Program-made: the position numbers and the translations under genes
Origin: Paraphysoderma sedebokerense
Lineage: Eukaryota; Blastocladiomycota; Physodermatomycetes; Physodermatales; Physodermataceae
Assembly (NCBI GenBank): GCA_025602915.1
Contig: JAHLJZ010000006.1
Span: 186,001-250,000, forward strand
Reading direction: 5' to 3'
Length of the DNA: 64,000 nucleotides
The notes under the pieces: model-generated
The model's input: only the letters and a program-made list of their open reading frames with translations
The model's database searches: none
What the model was told of the DNA's origin: nothing
Shown: one piece after another, positions 34,889 through 45,974 of the stretch
Layout of the letters: every line of letters begins with the position of its first letter
Position numbering within the stretch: position 1 is the first letter of the stretch

Positions 34889-36462
34889 CTACGACAAAAG
34901 GAAAATCAAAAAGGAAATGACAAAATTCAGTGGAATTAACATCTGCAAGGAGGTGGCATTTGATTTTGAATCTTTTGCTTTGTCGACATTGGCATCAGGA
35001 GGAGGGGCAACAGGTGAGGGACGGGAACCCGGGAGTGGTGTCACCGTCGCAACAACTGTAGTCGTTGCGGGTGCAGTTTGTTCAGTATTTGTCGAATTCC
35101 TAGAAGCAATACCCATATCTAATCCATAGTTAGATCATCGTCTCAATTTTACAAGGTGTCCAGCATAAGCAGAATGCTTAAAGTCAGGCTAGGCATAATA
35201 GCGTGAATTTACGTACCATTGGGTCGATAAATCTCTTGAATTCCCAGACATTCCGCCATCGAGACTACACTGACACCCTGGCTTTTAACATAAGCGACAA
35301 TATCGGGAAGGGCATCGACGGATTTTTGAAACAAGTCGTGCTGGAGTGAAATATATGCATTTTGGGATCTTTTTGCGGCTTGGAATTCAGCTCGGAATCG
35401 ATTAGAAATTTCAGTTTTGCCATTGGGTCGAGATTGGAGTTCATCTAAAAGAAAAGATTCAGTCAGCACAGAACATGAACAGAGAAAGGAAGAGCAACAT
35501 ACAATCTTTGGTGTCAACGTTAATATCAATAGGATAATATCCTATTGTGTCCAAAATTCTCAAGACAGTAGCATTCATGTCTAAGAAAGGTGGTCGGAAA
35601 AGGAGTGGCCGTTTTCCAATGACTTCCTGAATGACGAGATCGTTCCACAGTAATTCCTGCTTTAGCAAACCGATTGGCATATACGGATCACTGTTTGGTG
35701 TTCCGCCCGAATTTTGCCCATTCGCCAAACCGCGATGGCTGTATGTGTGTGATGCAATCGCGTGCCCAGCTATAAATTGAATGCAAACGGTGAATTTCTT
35801 TGACATAAATTTAACAAGAAGATGATTTTTTGAGATAGTTACCTTGATGGGCTTGTTTAATAACTTCACCAAGTTTAGCGTCCTGTATGATTTTGGCGCC
35901 ATTGACGAACAGGGTCAACGGAATTTTCAAATCACTCGCAGTTTTCAAAAGATTGGCAGTACTACAGAGAACGAAATGTCAACTTCCATGATTTATAAAT
36001 TCAGAAAAATTGACATCAAACGTACACTGATGCAGTTGGGCCGCTGAAGAAATCGGCAAATAAAATCTATTTGTTAGTCATCGCTTGAACCAAATTGAGG
36101 CTACATAGATGTACTTACTCGTCGAAAGTGATCGCTATCTGATTAGCCTTTTTACATGACTTTATAACATCTTGAAATCGACAAGCACCACAGTCCTTTG
36201 GACAAGACTGGCAGGTTTCCCCACCAAAGACATTACAAATTCCGTCACCGCAGGAGGAACTTGACGCAGACGCATTCTTGAGTTCATGATTTAAAGTGTC
36301 ATTTAACTTTTGCACAAGATTGGCCGGGAGTGGTGCACAACCGGGGGGCAAACACCAAGAGGCTGGATTGGAATTCCGAGTTGCTGTTTGAGCTGTCGTC
36401 TGTAGAAACAGGACTGCACAGATAAATGTTATAAGTGTCATATAGTTATGCCGGGTTTTCAT
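34889..36462 (-). CDS. Chitin deacetylase-like polysaccharide deacetylase, copy 2
   Basis: Close paralogue of copy 1 in the same orientation. Signal peptide (MKTRHNYMTLITFICAVLFL), NPASWC, Cys-rich CGDGICNVFGGETCQSC, TFDDGP across a phase-2 intron, then SHTYSH, RPPF in place of RPPY, DINVDTKD and ISLQHD. The Thr/Pro-rich linker and hydrophobic tail (LIPLNFVISFLIFLLS) indicate a GPI-anchor signal. Introns fall at the same codons as in copy 1 (after DDGPTASV, after KQAHQG, after DTKD, and after YRP plus one residue). The stop is at 34889-34891. Metal-binding His and Asp residues are present, so it is likely active. Confidence 0.9.
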
Positions 36463-37182
36463 GGTAATATGAAATTGCTCTAAGATCGCTGATTACGGCC
36501 GTTGACAGTGTCCTCTTTAATAGATATTTTGAAACTTCTAAATATTCCAATTTTCCGCAACGCAAAATGGTTCTCTCTTACCCTGCCGCTTCAGGAATAT
36601 TTGGCTCCTTAACGAAATGAAATTAGTCGAATTGGTCAGCGCCGCTGGTATTCCAAACTTTACGCAAACATTATTTATAATCCTCAAATTATTTCTTATT
36701 TATATTATACTTAATTGTGTATAGTATTATTTAAGCAATACTGCTTACGACGGTATGTCACGTCTTATGTCACCCCGGATAATGGCTGCGCACACTTCGC
36801 GGAAAATTAAAGCTGTACAGCGGTGCGTAATCGCATAAGAATTTTAATTTATGGGGTTCAACAGAACAAGGCTTACGCTACCCTTAATTTTCTACTTGTT
36901 CTAGAATTACGCAATCCATTGTAGCAGAAGCAATAATTTCTAATTGCATTGCCGGTTCAATCGGAAAATCCAAATTCCAACTCTTTGCGCAGTAAACACA
37001 GGAGACGTAATATTTAAACTTGACATTTATTATTGCGGTACTGTGTTCTTATGGCTAGATCTGTCGCATTTATCATATTTTAGTTTACATGCTGTACATT
37101 ATATTTGTAATTTTATATCAATTTATACCTGTAACAGTCAACAGAGAATGATGAGTTTAAATCGAACAAAAATCTGATTGCA
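36463..37182. other. AT-rich spacer between deacetylase copies 2 and 3
   Basis: Holds the promoter of copy 2 and the 3' flank of copy 3. The plus-strand open frame at 36944-37177 is AT-biased and resembles nothing. No repeat is evident. Confidence 0.45.
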
Positions 37183-38698
37183 CTACATTTGTTGATGACA
37201 TACCAGAAATTTTAAGGCTAGAATTAATAGAACAGATAACCCGATGTTTGCGTTCAAATTATGCAAACTTTTAGGGGAGTTGGCAGGTGATGCAAGAGCA
37301 ATATTAACATTCGGATCTACAATAAAATATTTCAAACCACTTAATTGATAAAACCCTTATTAAAAAATAAAACCATAGCCAAGAGCAAACCTTTGGGTCT
37401 ATACTGATCCGGTGATCCTACACATTCTGCTATCGAAACTAACTTGACGTTTTGAGTTCGCAACCATGTTACTATTTCACGAAACGTATTGATGGATTCA
37501 TTGAAAATGTCGTGTTGTAGTGTAATGAATCCTAAATGTTGTTGTTTGGCGATAGCGAATTGCATTTTAAAAGATGCGATAATTTGTTGTCCCACCGTAG
37601 CGGCGTTTGGGTTTCGCTGTATAAGTTCGTCTAATAGTTCCGAGTATTGACGTTTAGCATGCATGAGAAGGAGAATCTAAAAGGAGGGGAGAATTTGATC
37701 AACGTACAATCTTTTGTATCTAAATTCACACCGATAGGAATATATCCCATCCCTTCTACCATATTTATCATTGTCTCGTTGTAATCCAAAAATGGAGGTC
37801 TAAGAAATAATGGTCTAACACCAATATATGTTTGAATCAAGTACTCATTCCACAATATTTCCTGCATAAACAGTCCCATTGGCATGAATTTATCCGGATT
37901 TGGCGTTCCGTCAGAATTAGTGCCAGTTGCAAGGCCTCGATGTGAGTACGTATGTGAGGCGATCGTGTGTCCAGCTAGATATAGAGCAGTTAGACATGGC
38001 TTTCTGAACAGAATTGAAGTGAAAGGAAGATTTAAAATCATCTACGTACAATCATAAGCAAATTTTATGGTGTCTGCTAACACTGGTTTTTGGACCACTT
38101 TCATTGCGTTGACAAAAAATGTTAAGGGTACTTTTAATTCGTTCGCATCATTAATCAGTTGCCGCGTACTGTTAACAGTTATAGGTTAGTTGATCACCAC
38201 AAACCAATCGTTAAATAAAAATAAAAGTATCACATACAATAAACTTGGCCCACTATGAAATCATTGATTATAATAAATAATTAACGTCAGCTTTAGTTTT
38301 CCGACCTGCGAAACAGTATTCAATAAACAGAACATACTCATCAAACGTCAAAGCGATTGAATCCGGTTTCACGCATCCCTTCACCAACGTTCCCCCAGCT
38401 TTACAAGGTCCACAATCGCCAGGACAACTTTACAATTTTCTCCCGCGACAACATCACATTTTTTATCTCCACAAACTGCATTCAATGGTGCTCCATTTCG
38501 TGCTGTCGCTGCTGTGACGCCCGGGATGGCATTTTTGATTGGTTCGGGAGGAGATGTACATTGGGGAGAGGCACACCATGAGTTTGGGTCCGAGTTGGGT
38601 CCGAATGCGGTGAGAGATATAGGAGTGAAGTAGAGGATATATACAAGGAGGTGAAGGAAAGTGGTATTAATTGAAAATGTAGGTACTCGTGGCGCCAT
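37183..38698 (-). CDS. Chitin deacetylase-like gene, divergent copy 3, with an apparent frameshift
   Basis: Same family and orientation as copies 1 and 2 but clearly older. It has a signal peptide (TTFLHLLVYILYFTPISLTA), NPNSWC, a Cys-rich module, TFDDGP across an intron, SHTYSH, RPPF, GVNLDTKD and ITLQHD, then a short tail with a hydrophobic segment (IGLSVLLILALKFLV) ending at 37183-37185. In the Cys-rich module the frame breaks near 38428-38440. The N-terminal frame reads AGENCK and then goes off, while SCPGDCGPCKAGG resumes one base out of register. A TGTAAAGTT run suggests one missing base. An intron there would remove conserved cysteines, so this is either a real frameshift or a sequencing error. 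All catalytic motifs lie downstream of it. Confidence 0.82.
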
Positions 38699-38992
38699 CC
38701 AATCTCTGTTTTTGGGGTCGATTATGTTTTTGTTCTTTTAAGTTTTCGGTAGAAGCGAATTAAAGATAAAGTGGGTTCTTATATATGGTGGTAATCTCTA
38801 GTATCACAGTGACAGACCGAACACTTGCATGAAAATAAATCAAAGAAACTCGAAGGTAGCTAGAAACATTTACTTTTCTAGCTTTCTGTAGCTCCTTCAA
38901 AGGGAATTAACCTTTCGTATTTAAGTACCATCCATCGGCTAAATGCCAAAGAGTCTAAACACATGTACATTAACTGTTAACTAAATTAAAAT

Positions 38993-39499
38993 TTATTCGG
39001 CCACTTTTCGTTGATCTGTCACAACATAGGATCCCTCCATATCGCCAGCGACATATTTGATGCGCCGTTGTGGCGGGGGCGGATTCCCACTACACATAGA
39101 ATATTCTAAATACCTCTACAAGAGTTCAACGGTAATATTACTCAACGTGGGAGAAATCATAGCGTATCGGAGCTTATATTAAAGGGCCACGTACTGGGAT
39201 GGACGCGTTTAATATATTTCCAGTATTTGCAACGCGTCTTGTGACAGTTAATGTCTGAGATGTTTCATTGCCGAGTGAACTGTTCCTGTTCACCCTGAAA
39301 ACTAATCTGCTGGAAAATAGCCGTGGATCAATGCCGTCGATAAAACCACAGGCGATGATCGAGTTACCCAAGTATATAGCAAACAACGGGGGCCATACCC
39401 CCAAATGCGAAACATCTCTGGCGACCCTGACTTACACAAACTAACTGTTTTTTGCTCTCTAACATATGCATACTGATTCAGCATCGTAGATATTTCCAT
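38993..39499 (-). CDS. Small conserved-looking protein of 97 residues, unknown
   Basis: Three exons with clean splice sites: 39436-39499, 39195-39301 and 38993-39115. Together they give an uninterrupted frame, from MEISTMLNQYAYVREQKTVS, through ETSQTLTVTRRVANTGN, to CSGNPPPPQRRIKYVAGDME and a TAA stop. Donors are GTAAGT and GTACGT, and the phases match (64 + 107 bases = 57 codons). There is no signal peptide or membrane segment. I do not recognise the family. The coherent three-exon model argues for a real gene. It sits alone between the deacetylase array and EAF. Confidence 0.6.
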
Positions 39500-39816
39500 C
39501 GAGATGATACAAATATCACTTCAACATCCCAAATAATTCAAGAGCACTAGTCTTCATTTCAAAAATTACCAATGATTGATCTACATGATTTGACCTTGGA
39601 CACAACACAAGTCAAGTATTCTAATTCACAACTCCAATTTCTACATTCGTTTGAATTGGTGGGTGGGTTGGTATAATACAAAAACGGGTATAACCTATCT
39701 GGCTGAGGAAAGGATTAAGAAGAGGAATGACCGTACAAGTCTCGAAATGAATTCAGGACGAAAGCGGGGTATTGTAAAGTATATATATGTTGTAGTAAAA
39801 TTAGGAAGGTTCTGCT
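39500..39816. other. Spacer upstream of the 97-residue gene
   Basis: Contains the promoter of the small minus-strand gene and the 3' flank of EAF. No element was recognised. Confidence 0.45.
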
Positions 39817-41664
39817 TCAAAAGGGTTCAGGATCGGAGTCACTGTCCGAGTCGCTTTCCCCAGTGTCATCTATGTAAAAGAGTAGGTGTCAGCAAAGGTA
39901 GCAGGCAATAAACACGAATAATTTGAGAGACGACGTACGAGACAAAGCGCTCAACGATATCGGTCTCTTTTTTTCCACGATTTGAGAAGCGTCAACGTCA
40001 ACATGTAACTTTTTATTGGCATATGCTCCTCCGCCCGTGGCAGCTCCTTCACTGTCCTCAATTTCAAACTCATCAGATGTTCGCTTTCGACCTTTTTCCG
40101 CCAGACCAACAAGTTCATGACGAGGATACTTTTCACTGGATGATCGCCGCGACTCTGTGCCGTTCCCACTCTGCTCGGCAACATTTCGAGGGGAGGAATC
40201 CGCCGTCTTGTGTTTAGTCGTTTCTCCTTCACTTTCACTGGCACTGCCGCTACCACGTTCACTACCACTTAAAATACTCTCAATTTCCGATTCTAAATCA
40301 GCAAACTCTTCATCGCTATCACTTTCGTCACTGTCGGAGTCACCTTCGTCGTCAGATGAAGAATTCTCAGGGGAGGATAACGATGAGATTGAAGTAGGCG
40401 TGGGGCGGGAGTGAACAATAGGCGGGGACTGCGAGGATGGATAAGCGATAGCATTGGGAAGTGAAATTTGCGGAGACGATGGATTTGCGTTGAAGTTGGT
40501 GGTGACGGGTGACGGCTTTGATATAGAGACTGGTGAGATTGTAGTGGTGGATGAACGAGATTCGGGGACAGATTTCGGACTAGGGTGGTTAGAACTCTCG
40601 CTCGACCGCCTACTTGATTCCCTGCTACTACCCCCAGTGCTGGTTCCCTTTTCAATATCGTTAATAATATCTTGGAAGTCCTCTTCGTCTGAGGACTCGT
40701 CTGTGTCGACGGTAATCTCTTCGACTACAATCCGAGATGGCACAACTTTAGACGGGGCGGGTTGTGCTGATGAAGCCGTTTTCTTTTTGGATGACCTTTC
40801 AGTCACCTTATTTGATGGCTTTACAGAAGTGGATGAATTTGGAGGGGATCGAGTTGGAACGGCGGATTTTAGAGGCACTTTGTTGGACCCAGGAAGTAAT
40901 GTTCGTTTGGCTTCTTGAGGATCACTTATTCTATTTTGAGTCAGTGAAATGAGGGAGCCTAGACATTCAAGAGTAAAAGTCTTGATTCATTCTCGTCAGC
41001 ATACTCAATGTTTCAAACATCTAGAATTTAAACTCGTAATAGACTGCCCAGGAATAAAGGATTGAACGATTATTTCTAAGCGTACTTTGGTCTCTTCGTC
41101 AAAAACTAATGCACAATCAACACCACGATACGGTTTTTCTGGTCCTTTAAACACATGTATCGGTTTATCTTCCTATAATAATGATGAATGGAGATAGATG
41201 TTAGCGGGTGGTTTTTGTTCAATCGATTCCTTTGCATGCGATCGTAAATCAATTATTGTGTACTTACAATAGTGGAAGCATATGCAACTGTGACTTCTCC
41301 CTTTGGATCCTTTGATATGGAACCATACTGGGAATAGTCGATGGATTCCGGTTTAAAGTTATCTAGTAGATATTGGAAGAAACGAAATGGGAGCACACGT
41401 TAATTTTTGCCGAATTTTTCACTGACCCATTTTTAACCCTTTTGAGGATAGCAGCAAACACAATACTGGGACCAAGTGGGAATACTTTTACACTGCTATA
41501 TAAAGAAATGAGCCACATACATTTAAATAAACAATACCCCGGGTTGTCTGAATTTTTGAGGGAAGATTTTGAGGCAGCTTTTGAATTTGAATTAGAGGCA
41601 GAGGAGAACGAGGCACCCAGGTTGACTTTGTACTGCGTGTTAGTATCAAAGGATACCGATGCCA
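39817..41664 (-). CDS. ELL-associated factor (EAF) family transcription elongation protein
   Basis: EAF proteins bind ELL and stimulate RNA polymerase II elongation. The N-terminus reads MASVSFDTNTQYKVNLGASF. After one or two introns comes DNFKPESIDYSQYGS (compare YDFKPASID of animal EAF), then HVFKGPEKPYRGVDCALVFD (compare VFKGNKRPYQKDCVLI). A long Ser/Glu/Asp-rich activation-type region contains DTDESSDEEDFQDIINDIE and SDDEGDSDSDESDSDEE. The last exon ends HDTGESDSDSDPEPF with the stop at 39817-39819, mirroring the acidic C-terminus of EAF1/2. The splice phase of the second exon (about 41430-41500) is uncertain, since two frames are possible there. Confidence 0.82.
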
Positions 41665-42025
41665 TGTTGGAGATGGGGTTGGAACCAGAGAGACGAAGAG
41701 GGAGGGTAGAGAGAGAGAGGGAGAGGAGCGTTGTTAGCAGTTGAGATAATAATTTGACGTGGTTGAGCTGAGTTGACCGGAGGGATGAGGAGTGGGCTCG
41801 TCCGTGCGCCAAATGTGCATCCCCCATGATTTATTCTCACGCAAGTTTATATTCGCAGCATCCCCCTAGTATCCTACTCATCAACGCATTGGCAATTCAT
41901 GTGCATTCCCTCTACTCTACTCCACTGTACTCCACTCACAGAAATAGCTGCGCTGTAGTAATTACTCGATGTCCATTGCGACTAAAGAGAACAATGGAAC
42001 AAGGGGAGAACAGTGGAATGAATGG

Positions 42026-42031
42026 CACGTG
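42026..42031. promoter_or_regulatory. CACGTG palindrome (E-box-like)
   Basis: Lies about 140 bp upstream of the ACMSD start codon within GGCACGTGAC. Same core as in other promoters of the window. Confidence 0.35.
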
Positions 42032-42109
42032 ACTGTCACGGGATACCCGCGTGGCCGCTCCTAGCCAACAATTCGGGGCTTGCCGGCATAAATTTGCAGA
42101 ACAAATTCC

Positions 42110-42158
42110 CTCGTTCCCTCGCTCATCCCATCCCATCCCATTCCCTCCCTCACACTCA
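42110..42158 (+). promoter_or_regulatory. ATTCCCTC/TCCC-repeat pyrimidine tract
   Basis: Tandem units of the type TTCCCTCG and CATCCCATCCCATTCCCTC end about 10 bases before the ACMSD start codon. A similar tract stands before NBR1. It is probably a core-promoter or 5' UTR initiator-type element; function is inferred. Confidence 0.35.
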
Positions 42159-42167
42159 CCCCATATC

Positions 42168-43643
42168 ATGGCAGACAAAAAGTTTCTCAAGATTGATCTC
42201 CACACCCACATCTTGCCAAAGCACTGGCCGGATCTCTCAAAAAAGTAGGGCCCAGCCTCCTCGCTCTATCATCCCCTGTCCTTGTTTCTTCTGTTACTAA
42301 CACATATCCCCTATCCCACCCTGTTACTGTCCTTAATTGCAGATACGGCTATGGCGGCTGGCTTCAATTACAGCACACTGAACCGGTATGTTAAACTTCA
42401 GCTTCACTTGCTTTGTAAAAGTCAATTGAACCTTCGTCCACTGATTTTTTATCATTTCGTTTGTCCTCTCTCTCTCTTTCGACCAATGAATTGTGTTAAC
42501 AGGGAAAAGCCGACATGATACAAGACGGAAAAAACTTCAGAACAATCGATTGCAACTGTTGGTCGCCCGAACAGCGAATAAAAGAGTGCAATGACACTGG
42601 GGTCGACGTCCAGGTACTTTACATTCGTTCCGTCCTTACTATAGTTAAAGACTTGCAAGTAACCTGAATTCAATGATATCTAGGTCCTCTCAACAGTTCC
42701 AGTCATGTTCAGTTATTGGGCTAAACCAGAACATACTCTCGACTTGGCAAGATATCTGAATGACCACATCGCTCAGACAGTGGCCGAAGACCCAAAACGA
42801 TTCATAGGATTGGGAACGCTGCCGATGCAAGCTCCAGAATTAGCTGTCCAAGAGTTGAGGCGATGTGTGAATGAGTTGGGACTGAAAGGAGTTCAAATTG
42901 GAAGTCATGTCAATGAATGGAACTTGGATGCCCCCGAATTAGCACCAATCTTTGCGGTAATGTCTAAAATCACATTCTGTAGTTCTAAATTCTTTGAAAT
43001 TAACAGCCGTGATGGTTATTCGTATTAGGCCGCTGAAGAACTCGATTGTGCGATCTTTGTTCATCCTTGGAACGATGCTAACGAGGTGCCTCCCCGCATG
43101 AAGAACTATTGGTTCCCATGGTTAATCGGTATGCCTTGCGAAACTACCATGGCTGTATGTTCTCTAGTTATGGGTGGTGTGATGGAGCGTCACCCTAATT
43201 TGAAAGGTACGTTTGAGGAAACAGTGAAATTATTACATTTGCTCAGACCTAAAATATATACTGAAACTCCTTGATTCGCAGTTGCCTTTGCCCATGGCGG
43301 CGGTTCTTTCGTTGCAACACTCGGTCGAATTCAACACGGATTCGACGTTCGACCTGATTTATGCGCCACAAAAACAAAAATCCCACCTATAAAATTTCTT
43401 GACAGAATTTACATTGACTCACTCGTCCACGACATCGATACGCTAAAATTCCTGATCAAGAAGCTAGGGCCAAATAGAATTATGTTAGGGTCCGATTATC
43501 CTTTCCCTCTTGGTGAACACGAGCCTGGAAAAATGATTGAAGAAAGTGATTTGGATGATGAAGTTAAGGAAAAATTGTTGTCAGGGAATGTGTTAAAATG
43601 GTTGGGTCTAGACAAGGACCAGTTTCTGTTGGAAGGACAGTAG
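42168..43643 (+). CDS. ACMSD: 2-amino-3-carboxymuconate-6-semialdehyde decarboxylase (ACMSD)
   Basis: This enzyme decarboxylates 2-amino-3-carboxymuconate semialdehyde in the kynurenine pathway, diverting tryptophan carbon away from quinolinate and NAD. It is a metal-dependent amidohydrolase. The start at 42168 gives MADKKFLKIDLHTHILPKHW, with the HxH metal ligands. Later come STVPVMFSYWAKPEHTLDLA, IGLGTLPMQAPELAV, GVQIGSHVNEW, FVHPWNDANE (His), CETTMAVCSLVMGGV, VAFAHGGGSF and the catalytic Asp in LGSDYPFPLGEHEPGK. The last exon ends at the TAG 43641-43643. About seven exons; all family motifs are intact and length (about 345 residues) is normal. Confidence 0.96.
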
Positions 43644-44121
43644 AAGCACAATTGACCAGTTGTGGAGAGTAGTGCTCTTTTGAAATGTAGATTATTTTGG
43701 TTCTGTGAATTTTTTTTTTTTTGGATGTAGAGTTTGAGATGGCAGCATGTAAGATATCATTATTAAGAATCAATCTATTCTTTCATTCATAATCGTTATG
43801 CCCAACGCCATTTCTTGACTTCCCTCGTTCATCGTTTCGCAAGCCCACTGTGCGATATAAATGAACCAAAACACCATGTGAGCTAGTTTTCTGAACTGAG
43901 CAAATCACCTAGAAGTATAAGACATGGTGATTGATATTTCTGTCATTGAAACAAAATTACATCACGTCTGACAGAAATGTTTCCAGCTGACGATAAAGGG
44001 TGTCACCATAGCAACGCTCATGCCGTCATCCAAACAACTACCTCGCGATTGGCACCTAGGGCATTGGTTAATCCGGCCTGGGTCTCCCTCTCAACATCCA
44101 TTCCCATTTTTACATACAGCA
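43644..44121. other. Spacer between ACMSD and RRP15, with an X-box-like site
   Basis: Contains the ACMSD 3' flank (T-run near 43710) and the RRP15 promoter. An X-box-like inverted repeat lies at 44002-44015. An in-frame upstream ATG at 44020 exists but sits only 4 bases after that site. Confidence 0.5.
44002..44015. promoter_or_regulatory. RFX-type X-box (GTCACC-AT-AGCAAC)
   Basis: GTCACCATAGCAAC fits the X-box consensus GTNRCC-(0-3 N)-RGYAAC exactly. RFX factors (Crt1 in yeast, ciliary regulators in animals) bind such sites. It lies about 110 bp before the chosen RRP15 start and favours that start over the ATG at 44020. Confidence 0.4.
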
Positions 44122-45637
44122 ATGGCAAAGAAAGGGACTTTTAAACTTAGAACCGGAAACAGTAGCTCTTCGAAAAGCCAATTAAGCGAGAACAAGAAGC
44201 GCCCGACTCAGTCCAAATCACAGTCGATCTCAAGTTTAAGTCACAGAAAGGACGATGAATTGTCGAACCAAGAAAAGATTTTAGAAGATAATGAAGTCTC
44301 AGAAAATCAAGACGCGGGGGAGGCGAGAGAGCAGGATTATAATTCAGACGATGATGAAAGTGATGGTGACCTTGAAATGCATGACGAAAATGAGGATGAT
44401 GGCAGTAGCGATGAGGAAATGAAGGATGAATTCGAGGTGAGTGAAGGTGAAGAACATGAAAGCGAAAGTGAGAGTGATTCGCATGATGAAGAAGGTGGAA
44501 ATCCAGAAGATGATTTAGATGACGAAGAAGAAATTAAGCAAATGAAAAGAGGTAAGGATCAAGTTTGGATGAATTCTTTTATTGTCGAAAATTAAATTAA
44601 AGTATCGTCCTCTATTTGCAGCCAGGAAAGCCAAAAAACAGAAATTGAAGTTATCAGATGCCATGAATTTCATTTTGGAATCTAATATCAAGAAATCTGA
44701 TGTTTCGGTTAGTCATTAGTTCACCGTCTCTTGCCTTTTCCTTGTCAACCGACTTTTAATAATTTATCCCGCTGTTGTACGTTCCATGATAGGCCCCAAT
44801 TTTGTCCAAATCAAAAGCTATTTCACGACAAATCGAGCAAGAAAAGATACAGTACAGGGCTCGCAAAATATTAGCTGCAGAAAGAAAATCAAAGTTGAAC
44901 AAAGATAGAGTCTTACCGGATGTTCGAGAATTAGATTACGAAAGAAAACTGAGAAAAGTGGCAACCAGGGGTGGTATGTTATCCCTTGCGTCGCATGACC
45001 AAATTGACTATAAAACTTGGTAACGTTAACATTGATATATTTCTTGGCCATTAGTCGTCAAACTATTTAATGCAATCAAAACGGCACAATCCAAATCAAT
45101 GTCAGAATTAAACAACAGTGGCATTGTCGTTACGTCTTCAACAAAAGCCAAAGGTATGATTTCCTTTGATTCAACTGATTACAATGATACTTCAATTAAC
45201 GGCCTTTATCTTGGGTTTCTGCTCGGTATTCACGATACCAGTTGCCAATATCTCCAAATCTACCTTCTTTGAGTTACTCAAAAAACAATCCAGCGCTACC
45301 AGCTTCAACCCAGTAAGTATATTTTTAATGTTTGTCCCTCTATTCTATTTCTAAATCATCCTCCCCATTACTTACCGAAATAATACAACAGAACAAACCG
45401 TTACCGCCACCCTCTTCTTCCTCATTCAACTCAACTTCAGAATTCTCATCCGGTATCTCATCCGATTCAATATCCAAGTCTATCACGCCATCACCGAATA
45501 ACACTGTCGCTCAAACTCAAAATCAAGATAAAATCGGGGAAACCAAAACTCAAAAAGGGTGGAGTGTACTTAGTGAAGGTTATTTAATGGATTCGAGGCT
45601 ACAAGGATGGGATCAAGCTGAGGAAATGGATTTGTAA
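44122..45637 (+). CDS. RRP15: Ribosomal RNA-processing protein 15 (RRP15)
   Basis: Rrp15 is a nucleolar pre-60S factor needed for 27S pre-rRNA cleavage. The start chosen at 44122 gives MAKKGTFKLRTGNSSSS, followed by a very acidic region (DEDDEEEIK type, about 44330-44540). The conserved core follows: ARKAKKQKLKLSDAMNFILE, RELDYERKLRKVATRGVVKL with FNAIKTAQSKSM, ANISKSTFFELLKKQ, and finally GWSVLSEGYLMDSRLQGWD. The stop is at 45635-45637. About six exons. An in-frame ATG at 44020 would add 34 residues but overlaps the probable promoter. Confidence 0.88.
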
Positions 45638-45974
45638 TAAACATAATTTCGTATAAGAAATAAATCACATTATATGACAAATTAAATTGTTACTCGCTGA
45701 TTTGGAGAACTGATAAAGTAAATCTTACTGTGCATTTTAATAAGTATCCAGTGAAATTTCAACATATTCAACAGACAACCAGACTTGGAACTTATTAAAC
45801 CTAATTATAAAATTACAAATATTTACAAAACCCGGTCATCATCGCGTCACACAAGATTACAATTCGCGATTACATAGTACATCCAAATCTTGTTCAACCA
45901 ACAATCCACCCTCTGTTCCGTCTTCCAAAAAATCATTACAATATAATTTCAACCTCCAAGTCCAAATAATCAAA
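45638..45974. other. Convergent 3' region of RRP15 and the next gene
   Basis: AT-rich convergent 3' flanks. The antisense frame at 45857-46153 overlaps the true end of the neighbouring gene and is a shadow. Confidence 0.45.

Larger units (their letters stand above)
41665..42167. other. Divergent promoter region EAF / ACMSD
   Basis: Head-to-head genes. The EAF side is strongly pyrimidine-rich on its sense strand (GAGAGAGGGAGAGG on the plus strand near 41710-41730). The ACMSD side has repeated CCATTCCCTC-like blocks at 42110-42158 and a CACGTG at 42026-42031. Small ORFs here on both strands are shadows. Confidence 0.5.

Noticed and set aside
41373-41744. Plus-strand 123-codon frame opposite the EAF first exons
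   Set aside because: Shadow of the acidic and Ser-rich EAF coding strand. No family resemblance, and it crosses EAF introns.
44020-44121. Upstream in-frame start for RRP15
   Set aside because: It begins 4 bases after a perfect X-box, and the added residues are unlike the family. The ATG at 44122 is preferred.
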